In this document: piece after piece, positions 23,350 through 35,142 of the stretch
Position numbering within the stretch: position 1 is the stretch's first letter
Layout of the letters: every line of letters starts with the position of its first letter
Source of the DNA: Prinia subflava
Lineage: Eukaryota; Chordata; Aves; Passeriformes; Cisticolidae
DNA: 64,000 nucleotides
Assembly: GCF_021018805.1 (NCBI RefSeq)
Contig: NC_086253.1
Coordinates: forward strand, 33,234,083-33,298,082
Direction of reading: 5' to 3'
The notes under the pieces: model-generated
Database searches by the model: none
Told to the model about the DNA's origin: nothing
What the model saw: the letters and a program-made list of their open reading frames with translations, nothing else
Translations under genes and position numbers: made by a program

Positions 23350-24250
23350 CGCTGACTGCATTTTAAAGCCTGTCCAGAGTCATTAAAGTAATTAAGTAAG
23401 CCCTTAATAGGCTGTTCCGCCCAGTTCAAGGGAGAACCCTTGGAGACGGAGTGGCCCCGTTTGTTCTCAGGCTTTTCTCACACGACTTGGTGACACGTCC
23501 ATCTTTATAAGAGATGGCAGCGAGGATTTTTTTGTTTACACCGCTTTATGCGCCGGGGACACCCCGGCAGGTGTGGGACCGGGGGGCTGGCACACGATAT
23601 CCCCCCCCAATAACCCCCCCCCCCTTTTTTTTTCCGTCGGCCCGGGGAGGCTCTCGCCAGCCTTTGGCACACGACGCTCTTTTTTTGTGTGGTGTGCGCG
23701 TCTGTGCGTTGTTGTTTTACCCCCCCTGCTCTCCCCCTCTCCTTTGGAGAGGCTCAATTTGTAGCCTATTATCCTATAGGAAAATGTCCCATTGAAAAGT
23801 ATGAATAGTTTCATTGGGCCTAAATTTTAATAATGCGGGTCAAAGAAAAGAGGGGCAAATAAAGAGGGGATCGCAGCTGGTCCGAGAGTGCATTATTCGG
23901 TGTCACCTGCGAGCGGGATCGCCGACAGACCCCCTATTCATTTGCCTAATTTTGGTCAATTTAACAAACTTCAGGAGAAATTATTGTGGCATTGTTAAGG
24001 AGGGTAAAGCTTTCTGATCGAATTAACAGCATGTTTTGATCCGGTAAATGTCATTAAAAAGAAAGAAACAATCGCGTTTAAAGGGGGGCTCCGAGTTAAA
24101 CGCGCCAAGTGGAGACGCCGGAGCGCAAAGCTCACAAAGGGAGCAAGTAACTGCCACAGGGGAACTTTTGTACGCTCACATTGCTGAGGTTTTTTACACA
24201 AAAAGGCATTATTTCATACTTGAATACGTTTAATCCAACAATTGTCTATT
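23350..24250. promoter_or_regulatory. Candidate conserved upstream enhancer of HELT
   Basis: About 900 bp, less GC-rich than its flanks, is packed with developmental factor-site words. There are homeodomain cores (AGTAATTAAG near 23387, TAATTT near 23946, CATTAAA near 24052), SOX-like CATTGTT near 23990 and ACAAAG near 24134, E-boxes CAGCTG at 23874-23879 and CACCTG at 23904-23909, and a TATA-containing hairpin at 23499-23517. It has no interspersed repeat and no convincing ORF. The arrangement suggests a neural enhancer or alternative promoter for HELT. Conservation is not tested. Confidence 0.45.
23499..23517. promoter_or_regulatory. Palindromic TATA-like element
   Basis: Arms CCATCT and AGATGG flank TTATAAG, so a TATA-like word reads on both strands (TTTATAAG plus, TTATAAAG minus). 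It could support a distal HELT start or a divergent transcript. This is a motif-only call. Confidence 0.3.
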
Positions 24251-24279
24251 TTCTGCAAACATATTTTCACAGCATTGTT

Positions 24280-26000
24280 AGCTTTCCTCTCCGCGGCCCT
24301 CCGCCCGGGCAGCCGCGCTCCTCGCCTGGCGAGCGCACCGAGCCCCCGGCCCGCCCCGCACAGCCCCGCACAGCCCCGCACCGCCCCCGCCGGGGCCGCC
24401 CCGCCGCGCCGGGGGGGCCGCCCCGCCCGCCGCCCGCCGCCCCCCCGGACAGCGCGGCGGGGGCGCGGGCCCCCCCGGGCCTCTCCATGGCCGGCGGTGC
24501 GCCTCCGAACCCGGCACGGCCCGCGGGGCTGACCTCCCTTCTTAGCCCCCCGCCCCCGGCCCCGGGGCTGCCGCGGGGCGCCGCCACCCCCGAGGGGGAG
24601 GGAAAAACCGAGAGCGACAGGGCCGGCTGCGGGGCTGCCCGGCGCCTGGTTCTGCCATCCCGGGCGACGCTGCCGAGCCCTGGGCAGGGCTGCGGAAACG
24701 GCGAAATCCCCGCCATGTGAGCTCGGGCAGTTGTTCTCTCGGAAACTCCCACGTCCTCTCCCGTATTCCGCGTTTTTCCACCCTTTTCCCTTTGCTGTTT
24801 AAAATGAGGAAACCTTCCCCACCACATGTCCCCGGGTGAGCACGGCGGGTGGCACCGGCGCTCTCGCCCGTTCCTTTCCCCAGAAGCGGCCGGAGGACAG
24901 GTGTGGTGCCGGCCCTCACCCCACCGCCCCAGGCTGGTGCCCACCTCTCCGGGCTGGCCGGGAGCGCCGAACGACTCCGCGGGAGGAGGCGGCCGTGGCC
25001 CCGTGGGGCGTCTATCCCGGTCGGCGGGACGGAGTGGGCAAAGCCTGCTGCCCGCCTGGGCACCCCTGCGTGCCGTGCCGCCGGCCGTAATTATTCTTCC
25101 AGGAGACTTGTAGGTTTCGGTATATTCATTCTCGTACAATGGGATTAAACACTAACCGTTATCATCCAAATTAACTAAACTCTGAATAGCAAATGAGGGG
25201 GCCTTTATTTTTTTCCTCCTCTTTTTGCTCCACTGGCGGAGATGGAGTTGATCCTCTTACTGTCTGTGTTAACCGCCAGCTGCAGGCACCTGCGAGGCTA
25301 TTTTTTACACGAGGGAAGTTGTTTATTTGCTCGCTGGCTCTTCCCCCGTTGGTTCCCCCGCGGGCCGGGCTGCACGGGTCAGCGGCTGGGGGCGCGGGGT
25401 GGCCGTGGCATCCCCGCGATGTTCCGCCGCCTCGTCCTCGGGGGGCTTCGGCGGGGCTGAAGCCAGAGGGAGATCACCCGACACTGCCGCGGTCGGGCTG
25501 TCACCCTTGTAGCGAAGCCAGGAGAAGGCGGGTTTGAGTATTTTTTAGTTTTTAATTCCACTCGAGCGATTGTCGGCTCTCCTTGCGGGACACGCGTGCA
25601 CGGCTCTTTGGCAACCCGCGGTGGACACTCGCGTCCCCATCACCCACCACCGGTTTTCGCCTCTCGCCCCGCAGGCCGCAGCCCTCTCCCCAGGCAAGGG
25701 GCTGCCCGGCGGCCGGGGCGCACAGCCCCATCCGGTACGCGCGGAGCGGGACGAGCCCGCTCTCTCCCCGGCGAGAGGGCGAGGGCTGCGGGGCGAGGGC
25801 AGGCAGCACTGCCCCGGCCGAGCCTCGCCCTCTCCTCGCGGCCGGCCCGGGGTCCCCGCCTGGTGGGGCTGCGTCCCGAGGGAGCGGCCCGGCTCGGCCC
25901 CTGGCGCGCTGCCGGGCTGCACACGGGTGCCGCGTCTCAGTGTGGCCCCTGTCCCCTAGGCACTGGCGCTGCCGACGTCTGCCAGACGTGGGCTCTGACA
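24280..26000. promoter_or_regulatory. Large CpG island upstream of HELT
   Basis: About 1.7 kb of GC-rich, CpG-dense DNA is richest at 24290-24480 and 25640-25930, with a less GC-rich dip around 25090-25320. At 24350-24480 C-runs on the plus strand mean G-runs on the minus strand, with clear G-quadruplex potential, and a CCCCGCACAG unit repeats there. Long open frames, including 290 aa on the minus strand at 24267-25139, are Gly/Arg/Pro/Ala-rich and show no domain. Together with the HELT island this makes a broad CpG domain of the kind found at Polycomb-regulated developmental genes. A non-coding transcript start is possible. Confidence 0.6.
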
Positions 26001-28089
26001 GGGAGGTGGAGATCCTCTAGGAGGTGTCAAGCTGCTTTGAATTGGCGTCTATGTTTGCCTTTTTGAGAAAACAGATCGTCTTCCCTCTGTTTCTTCATCC
26101 CGTCTTTTCTTTTTTGACTTCTACATAACGTTGGGGTTACACACAATTACTTCACCAAGTAACTGAAACTGTGGATCTTGGGCTTGATAATAATTGTCGC
26201 TGTGTGCAAGCAAGAAATCAGCTAACCAGTCTTCCATGGAAAGAGTTGTCCATGCAACTGGTGAATCAAGTGCAAAGTGAAGTGTCCCAGTGTGGCTAGG
26301 GCTGAGGTTGGCCCTGCCCGCATGGCTCAGTCCCTTCCCGGAGGTCCTGCTGTGTAGTGTAGAGATTCATTTCACATTTCTGGATGATCTCATGGCTGCT
26401 AGGGAATGGGAGAACTCACAAGGTGCAAAAGGTCCTACTTGTAGGACTTGGCAATCCAGGATCTGCAAAGAAGCAGTGATCTCTTCACTCGAGAGAAGGC
26501 ATTTCGTTTAGGAGCTTAATCTTCAGCTGTGCATACAGCAGTTCATCACATGGTGCCAGCTTTTGCTGTTAGTTTATTCTTGCACTCTCAGTGAGGCTAG
26601 ACTAGGTTTCCAGCAAGTTTCCAGCCTTTTCATAGCTCCCAATGCACTCTGCCTCTGTGTACGGGGCTGCTTGGTCCACGTCTTGTTCCTCAGCTGCAGA
26701 GGAACCTTACCTCAGTGTTACTGTTTGTTCCAGCTATAGTCCTCTTCCATGTCTTCCTTCCTACTGGAAGGACCGTGCTCCTCTGTTTGCTCACCTGCCA
26801 CAAATAGAGGCATCAGCAGGTGGGAGGTGATAACATGATAGGTCTTGGGACTCCATGGCAATATGGTCCTTTGCAGAAGAAGCCGTGCTTGTAACTCTGA
26901 GTCTCTTGTATTGTTGGGTAGATTCAGATTGCTCTCTTCAAATTATAGAGTGCTCAAGGAGGTGCTGTTTGTGCTTCAGAAGATGATGTTCTTCTCATTC
27001 TGTGAGATATGGTAATGCCCATAAGTTAAACTTTGATGCTAAAAACTCTAAAACTTTTATCTTTATCATAGGAAGTTGTCAAGTGTCTGTGGTGGAAGAC
27101 AGGACTTCTGGTTCAGTAGTGCCCCTTAGTGCTTCTATGTGCTTGTCAAATTCCATGTCTGAGGAGGCACAGTTCACTGTAAGTATGTTTTGTAGTGTAA
27201 TTTCAATATAACATACTCTGTTCTTCAAGATTAAAAGCTTTTCAGCAATGCAAACTTTGATGTGGATCACTTTTCATACTAGAGTTCATACTCTTTGTAT
27301 GAACATTTTTGAGTATGGATTGCTTGAAAATCATTCTCATACGTTCTTGTAATTTTTAATATCTCCTTTGTTGACTTTTTTCCCAGATATAAGATTCTAA
27401 GCTTATGTTTAGATTTATATAATGTGTTCAGAATTACATAGGGCAAAATGTTTCACTAATCAAAATCAGGTGTAGTCATATATGTTATAGCCATTTACAG
27501 GGGCTGACTTACATTGACAGAAGACTTGATGTGCTTTTGTCCAGCAAATGTGCATGCATGGCAAAACTTAAGACTGTCCACTGTGTGTTTGTACAAGGTG
27601 AGTCCCCCAAGGCAGTGGATAGATGTTTGCAGTTTTCCCAGTGACAGCTCTCTTCTCAACCTCATCACTATTGGCAGAGAATATGTTACTCTTTAAATAA
27701 CAGCCACTCAAAATGAGAACAGAGCGCTGAAGTTGATTTCAGTGTGGTTTAGGTAACCATGAATCACTGGGGAGGTGTACTTGCTTCTTGTTTGTGACTG
27801 AGGTGTTCTAAATAGGTAAATAACTAGATTAATGACTGTCTGGTACAAACAAAAGTTGAAAGGTTCAGAAAGTACAAGGGCTGTTTCTGCAATGATGTGT
27901 CTAATGCTGAAAAATGTCTAGCCCCTCCTCTCCAGTCTTAGTAGGCTGTAGTAGTAAAAACTAAAACCAAACAAAACTATAAACTTTTTCTCAGCATGGC
28001 TTCCCAGAGGGAAGTTATGCTTAATCCATCCAATCTTCTGTGATGAAGTGACTGGCTTGGTGGAAAGAGCATGCTGGATAGATGGTGGA
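26001..28089. other. Unannotated non-coding stretch
   Basis: Unique sequence returning to AT-rich composition upstream of HELT. No exon, RNA gene or repeat is recognised. Open frames are under 75 aa. Confidence 0.6.
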
Positions 28090-28450
28090 TGCTCTGGAGG
28101 AGGCTTCAGGGTGACCTTCTCACAGCTTTTCAATGCCTGAAAGAACCTACCAGGAAACTGGAGAGGTACTTTCTACAAAGGCATTTAGTGACAGTACAAG
28201 GGATAGTAGCTTTAAACTGAAATAAAGTAGGTTTAGATTAGCTATTTGAAAGAAATCCTTTACTGTGATGATCGCACTGTAACAGGCTGCCCAGAGAATT
28301 TGTGGATGCCTCATCCATGGAAGTGTTCAAGGCCAGCTTGGATGAGGCTCTAAGCAACCTGGTCTAGTGAGAGGTGTCCCTGCCCACAGCAGGAGGGTTG
28401 GAACAATCTTTAAGATCCCTTCCAATCCAAGCTATTCTATGATTCTGTGA
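28090..28450 (+). mobile_element. CR1 LINE 3' fragment, about 360 bp
   Basis: A 5'-truncated CR1 runs from near GCTCTGGAGGAGGCTTCAGG through GGCTGCCCAGAGAATTTGTG, CCTGCCCACAGCAGGAGGGT and CCCTTCCAATCCAAGCTATT to TCTATGATTCTGTGA. The start is approximate. A second CR1 begins directly after its tail, in the same orientation. Confidence 0.92.
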
Positions 28451-28454
28451 TACT

Positions 28455-29534
28455 GTCTACTTGGCTTTTGATATTGTCTCCTGTAATGTCCTTGTAGAGA
28501 AGCCAGCAATGTCCAGGCTGGATGAGCAGGACTTAAAACTGGCTGAATTGCCCAGTTCAGAGAGGGATGATCTAGTGTTTAGTGAACTAGTGTTTAGTAA
28601 CTACTGATGTACCCTGGGGTTCAGTATCTGGTCTGGTTGTGTTTAACATCCTCCTTAATGAGCTGGAACATACCCTCAGCAAGTTCACAGATGACACAAA
28701 ACTGTGAGGAGCAGCCCATACACCAGAGAATCATTCTGCCATCCAGAAGGCTAGTGAAATGGGCTGTCAAGAATGACATGAAATTCAGCAAAGGGAACAC
28801 AAAGTCCTGCACCTGGGAAGAAACAACCCCCTGCACCAGTACATGCTGGGGGACTGACTGACTGGAAAGCTGCTCTGTGCAGAGAGGCCTGGGGGTCCTT
28901 GTGGACATTAAGTTGAACATGAGCCAGCAGTGTGCCCCTGTGGCCAAGGTGGCCAATGGTATCCTGTGGTGCATTAAGAGGATTATTGCCAGCAAGTTAT
29001 GGGAGATCACCCTGCCCCTCTACTCAGCACTGGGGGAGTCCACATCTGGAGTATAGAGTCCAGTTCTGGGCTCTTTAGAACAAGACAGAGATGGTCACAC
29101 TGAAGGGACTCCAGCGAAGGGCTATGAGGATGATTTTAGGGGATTGGAGCACCTCGTGTAGGAGGAGAGGCTGTAGGAGCTGACACTGCTCAGCATAAAG
29201 AAGAAAAGGCTAAGGGAAAGCTTACCACTGTGTTCAAATACCTGAATGAGAGGTGTAAAGAAGTTGGAGGCAGACTGTTTTCAATGGTTCTCAGTCATGG
29301 GAACAGAGTCAATGTGCACAAACAGAAACACAGCAGTTTCTGTCTATAATAGGAAACAACTCTTTGGCTGTGAGGATGGTTAATCACTGAAACAAGAGGT
29401 TGGGTTGCCCACAGAGGTTGGGATTTGGAGGTGGTCCTGAACAACTGACTCTAGGTGACAATGCTTGAGGAGGGAGATTGGACCAAGTGACCTCCAGAGA
29501 TGTCTGCCAACCTCCATCATATCATAGTTCTGTG
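28455..29534 (+). mobile_element. CR1 LINE, decayed ORF2 to 3' end, about 1.1 kb
   Basis: It starts in the RT region (AFDIVS, corresponding to the AFDTVS motif, near 28470) and continues through degraded thumb and C-terminal coding sequence. The segment 28790-28960 matches the CR1 block encoding the HLGRNN and GVLVD region. It ends with the GGTGACCTCCAGAGRTC-type 3' region near 29480-29534. Deletions and frameshifts break the frame, including one between 28560 and 28620. The 3' end differs from that of the neighbouring copy at 28090-28450, so the two are separate insertions of different subfamilies. Confidence 0.9.
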
Positions 29535-32330
29535 TGCTTCCTGTGTGAACATCAGTTTTGGTGTCATTCAGCCCCACTTTGGCAGAGAAGAAATGTATTT
29601 TGATTTTTTCTTACTCTACTCAGCAGATTGAGCTCTTTTACTCTGTCCTCAACAGGACAATTCATTTAGATTCAGGGTTTCTATACCTGTGTTAAGCAGA
29701 ATAAATGGCAGGGAAGCACAGTCTTTCTGTTAATTGTACTTCACCACGTGTTGCATTGCAACTCGGCCCATTAAAACCTCATTAACATCCATTATACTTA
29801 TGACTGCTTTGTAAACAATACTAATTCAATAGGACTTCGGGGCTTAATTCCCTCTAGAGTCCTTTGTAACTCCTAGCCATGACTTTCTTTCTAGCTGAAG
29901 TGGAAAAGGGGACCCCTGTGAGAGATTTATGGATTTTGCAAAGCCTATTAATTTAGTAATGCCATAGTTCAAGCATATTATTATTATGAACCCTCAGTAC
30001 TGAGCTTATTGAGTAGGACTTCTTTTCAGCAAAGCAATATTCTTTGGCTCAGTCCAGCTTTGCTCTGATTTCCCAGAGATTGAGAGGACCAAACACTAGC
30101 CCCTGCTATACTGGCTTCCAGAGAATTATTTCTGAAATGTGCTCTTGTTGCTAACTCAGAGAGTTAGGATGCTGCGTTATACACAGGCTGTGTCAAGCTT
30201 TTTATGTTTAAGGCTCCCGTGTGGAACAGTGAGGTGATATCAATCGTCCTCCATGATTGGTGGTGGTGGGCTTTTGTGAGGTTAATCCAGTGTTAGCATA
30301 TGGCAAGCAGCGTAAGTCTAAGATCTCAGAGACTTTGTGAAGGTAGATAATATAAAGTTGATACTGTGGAATAAAAGAGAGAGAGAGAGGGACTGATGCC
30401 TCTGAGTTCCTGCAGAGTCTATCTGTCTTCTAGGCAAGGACCACAGCCCCAGCCAGTTGCCTTTTACAGCTTGAAGAGGTGGGGTGTCTTGTCCTCCTGC
30501 TGGCTCTCTATCGTGGATACTCAGCAGTCTCTGCTGCAGAAGTCTGTCATCACTTGTTTCTCTGTATCCCATAGTAGCTTTGAGTTATCTAGTGGTTTGC
30601 TTGTCTACTTTATGCAAAGAGAGGAGAGATGGATACAACCAGGAAGGGAGGAACATGCAGCTGGGAGGCACTGTTCTGTCTGCTGCTGGGAAAAGATATG
30701 TTTCAAGAGTTAAAGGCGTTCCATTGCTATCTGACTTTTTGTTCTGTGAAAGTCTTACCCTTCTGGCTGAGAACTGAAAAGTGTTCTGCTTCTGGAAAGT
30801 TTAGGTTGTTCTTCTTCAAGTCAAGTTCTTTGTCTTGCAAACTGCCGATAGCCCTTGCCTGTTTCTGAACTCATAGCCCAAAGGCGATCCAAAAGGTTAT
30901 GCTAACATGTGAAGATCCCACAAATTCCTCAAAAATAAGCATGAAATTTGCCTGCATGTCCTGGCTTTAAAATGATCACTTCTTGCATAAGTACACCTTT
31001 GGTGTCTCATCTGCTACACAAACATGAAACATAACTATCAAATGCAAACACTTTCTTTAAAAGCTGTCAAAGTATTCTGGGTAAGCATCATCCCCTATTT
31101 GCCCTGTTCTTTGACTTTTTCTTAGTGCAGGTCTATCTAATGTCAGAGAGAATAAAAGAGCCCTTATCATACCTTGTAGGGACGTTCTTCTGCCAAAACT
31201 GTGTATATTTGACACAGGGATAGCAGATGGTGACCAAATATTTCTGTAATAACCTTCCCTTTCTGCGTAAAATTAAGAACATATTGAAAACTCAGCATTC
31301 ATAAATCATGAACCAAGCCCCCAAACTTTTAAGATATGTGAAAAGTCTGGAACTTAAAATTGTCAGCAATAATAACAAGCCATCAGAAGCTTGGTTATTT
31401 CAGTGGTTTTCCATTTGTGATTTTTCCTTCATTAGCTTTTATGACTCAGGTTCTTAAGCATTCTGCATAACCATTAGAATGGAAAAGTAATTTTTTGTGA
31501 AATCCTTAGATCCTGAAGCAGAATTGTAAGCCACCAAATATAATTAGATTTTCTAAATGAAAACGTAATGGTTTTAGGAACACTAGAAAGGGTATCAGTG
31601 CTAGATATGGTGCCATCCATTTTTCATTTCATCTGGCTCATTTTTTAAAGTAATTATAGCAGGCAGAGAAGAAGTACACATGTTCTCTCTGGCTTTAATG
31701 CCATGTCTATTTTGATGGAAAGCTATTTTACATGTCTTGAGCATGTATAACCATCTTGTGCATGGTCCTTCACATTCATATCCCACGCTCTTGATGGCAC
31801 AGATAGGAATGTGTCTGGGCACCCAGCCTGTTGTGGTGCTTTGGACATTAGTTACTGCTTTTTCTAATAAATTTGGTTTGGTTTGGTTATGGGATAGGGA
31901 AAATAGAACATGAAAGTGTCAGTGCTAGAAAGGAGAACTCAGAAGACTTTCTCAGTGTCAAGCATTGGAATCACTTACTCCATTCTACTGATCTGGCATT
32001 GTTTCACCCAATATATGTATGTACATGAAAATAATATACAAATGGCAGTGATATAAAAAGCACTAATTTCTGCACTGTTCTCTCATATGCATATGTGAAG
32101 ATTCATATAAAATGCAGATTGGAATGTCACTGTGTCTCATGGCACAGTGGCTGACAAGCTAGGAGGGAATGGAGAATAAGTCCCACAGTTTGGCCCCGAT
32201 ATTTGTAAGGTGGAAACATTCAAATTCTTCTTCCACAGCCCATCTGTGGTACCGAAGACAGGCCTTATTAGATAAAGAAATAACATTGCCTGTATTACTT
32301 GTCACCACGAACTTTAAAAAAATAGCCTAA
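29535..32330. other. Unannotated stretch with a possible conserved element
   Basis: Unique non-coding DNA. The part at about 29740-29930 has repeat-free homeodomain-like words (CATTAA, TAATTC) and may be a regulatory element. A (GA)n run lies at 30376-30390, and a short GGTTT repeat occurs around 31871-31888. Frames of 79-105 aa near 30396-30868 have no domain. Confidence 0.5.
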
Positions 32331-33480
32331 TGTCGAACAGTGTTAACACTCGTGGTAAACAGGCAGGCTTTTCTTCCAACACATGAGCATTTGTCACCGG
32401 GGAGGCTGCTCAGCTCCCTCTTCCAATGTGGAAGCCTACAAAGCTTTGTGGAAAACTGTGGGAACATTAGGGGTTGGCTACTGCCCTCTGGTGATCGTTA
32501 CCAGCGCCTGAGGTTTCGAACTCGCCTTTTATTTTCCAATCAAATCGCTAAAAATAAACGTTGTGCGTGATCTGATGCATGAAATTCAGTATTATGAAAC
32601 AGTGCCTGATTCATCAGATCTCTGAATTTACACCAGATGATGAAATGTTCCTAGCATGGACACCAGCTGATACCGCTCTAAAAATACAGTTAATGCAATC
32701 CAAGCATGCTGTTAGGCATTTATATTATCACCTAAGTTAATATTTCCCGGTTATTAAGAAACTGATACACTTAGTTTGACTAAGCTTATTGATAGAATTT
32801 TTGCCTAAATAAAAACATTGCTGCATTTGAAATATGGGCTTTCAATAATAAGCAAGTCGCCTGTCTTTCAAAAAAATCCTCATAAAAAAACAATGACTGT
32901 GGGAAGCTTTATAGAATATAAATTATCGAGAATCAGAATATTTGGTTCAAGTCATGATTTAGCCGAATTTGTGAGTAGCACTAGACACCTCTCTCCCCCT
33001 TTTTCCCCCCGCTGTGCTAAAATGATTAAATTTCTGCTAGCTAAGAAATAGGATTTTTGCTCTAGTTATTGATGCAAAGCACTCAGCTCCTCGATTGAGT
33101 TCTCATCAAATATTACCGCATGGAAGGGCTGTTAGAGCAGAATTCTGCTGCTGGCATTAGAGGGCAGCCTTGAGGGGTTTTTGATCGATTTATTTATTAA
33201 AAAAAAAAAAAAAAAAAAAAAAAGGGGAAAAAAAATCATATTAGTCTGGCTAGGATCTAATTTAAAGCAGCTTAAGGCTATTTGTGCTCTGAACGCAGTA
33301 GAGTCATTTAAAACCCCCTGTCTCAGTAAGTCCAGCACCCAGCTGTGTTGCTCACTGATGAACATCAACAACCGCGGGCTAGGGACAGCCAGCTTGCTCT
33401 GCATGTACAACAGCTGCAATTATGAGATCCTCAGAGCGACAAGTGTGTTGATCTAATTGGCCTGTGTATGAAACAACAGG
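32331..33480. promoter_or_regulatory. Candidate conserved non-coding block
   Basis: About 1.1 kb stands out from surrounding DNA as unique and repeat-free apart from one poly-A. It has many ATTA/TAAT homeodomain cores, SOX-like ACAATG and intact rare CpGs. It also contains two CTCF-like cores: ATCACCAGAGGGCAG on the minus strand at 32481-32495 and GGCATTAGAGGGCAG on the plus strand near 33153-33167. Such blocks about 10 kb upstream of a neural transcription factor gene are often enhancers. No coding exon is seen. This rests on sequence texture only. Confidence 0.35.
33199..33235. repeat. Poly-A tract A25-GGGG-A8
   Basis: A 25-nt run of A, then GGGG and eight more A. It follows TTTATTTATT. 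No retroposon body can be recognised beside it. Confidence 0.9.
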
Positions 33481-35142
33481 CAAGAGAGTCACCTTTACTT
33501 TTATCCTGCAAGAGTAATTGAGTGTTCACAGCTCTGACTTGTTTTCAGCAACACAGTTTAGTGAGATGAATGTGCTTAAATTCTCTCCAGAGTCTGCTCC
33601 AGGATTGCTCCAGGATTTGAGTCTTTACACATGTGCACAGTACAGCTTATTTGTTCTGCCATGCCTTTTGTGCTCTTGCTTCTAGGCCCATGAACACTGC
33701 TTACCATCATCCGTAGGTACCATGTCTTCATTTCATCACTTATCCTTCAGACTTATGTAGGACAAAGGTTACAAAAGTTCTTGGCATCTGCCATATAATG
33801 TAGGAGGAAAGCAGCATCAGCAGAGAGTCTCTTGTGTAATCTACTGATATTTTTGGAGACATGTTTGGTTAATAAAATGTTCACTTTGTCTGCTGATCAG
33901 ACTGCCTCCTATATGGTAAAAATTGTCTGTTGTAGAAAAATGTCTTTAAGGCAGCTTTATCAAATGAAACATTACAAGGGCATGAGAATAATTTACAAAG
34001 CCCAGATTTATATTACTTATAAGGACAGATTCTGGAGCAAATAGAAAGAAAATGATCTTTAATTAACATCGGATTGTCAGAGGATAATGATTCATCCATC
34101 AGCTGAGGGCAAGGGAAGGTTAAAAAAAAATGTGTGGAAAAAATTATGAGCTAGAGGAGAAAGTGTTTCAGATCCTGAATCACCTCTGCATAAACCATGT
34201 TGATAACGACTCTGTTTCGTGATGATTGTTCCAAATTCAGCAGTCACTTGTCTTGGAATGATCTTGAATGGTCCTAAAAATTGCTTGATACTGGAGATGC
34301 CAATTTTTCCAGTAATTTGCCTAAGATGTCAGCAGAATTACTGGCTATGAGAAACAATGCTCTGTCTTCATCTCCATGGGAAGAGGATGTTTTTCTGTTG
34401 CAATACAGTATTTTCCAAAAAAGCTTCCTCTCAATTCCTAGGTTTTCAATACTTCCTAGATACTTTTGAAGACAACCCCATTTATGGGTGATAACTGCAG
34501 AGGCAGGAAAGTCTCATGTCCCCTAAGCTAGTAGCTGGGCCATTCAAAAAGGTAAAGAGGGATCTCAACAGGTGCTTTGCTACCCTGAGAGCAGATTTTT
34601 CCAGGTAGTGAGGTAAACTAGAAACTTTTTAGGGTAGCTTCAGGTTCTCTAAAAACTGGCTAAACCTGAGTCAGGCGGGTTTTTCCCCCTTGGTCTCTTG
34701 AAAACCTCTTTTCCCTGCTGCTGCATACATCTGTGCAGAAGAAACCTGCTAGGAGTTTTTCCCACTCAGAGTCATACTGATTCCAGGAATCTGGAAAGAC
34801 TTGATTTCCACTAAAATCAGCCCACAGCAATCAATGCCTTTTGATACTAGATACAGAGGAATCTCTTAAGTATCATTAGGAGTGCGGCATTTGAAAAGTG
34901 AAAATCCTGATCATCTCATGCAGTTTGTTGCTCCAGGTGCATCAGTCAGCCTGCAGTAAGCATGCTCTGAAAACAACCGGAAAGTTCGTAAGAGGATGGT
35001 CCCAAATCTTTGGAAACCTAATAAACAGCAGTTCAATGAAGCAATAGACTCTGCTGCTTGAGCACATCCCACTGTTGTTTTAGTGGAGGCGCTTGCAGAT
35101 GTTTGGCATACAAGTCAAACTTACATGACTAACATACTATGC
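33481..35142. other. Unannotated non-coding stretch
   Basis: AT-rich unique sequence between the candidate conserved block and the minus-strand CR1. No exon, RNA gene or repeat is recognised. Confidence 0.6.
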
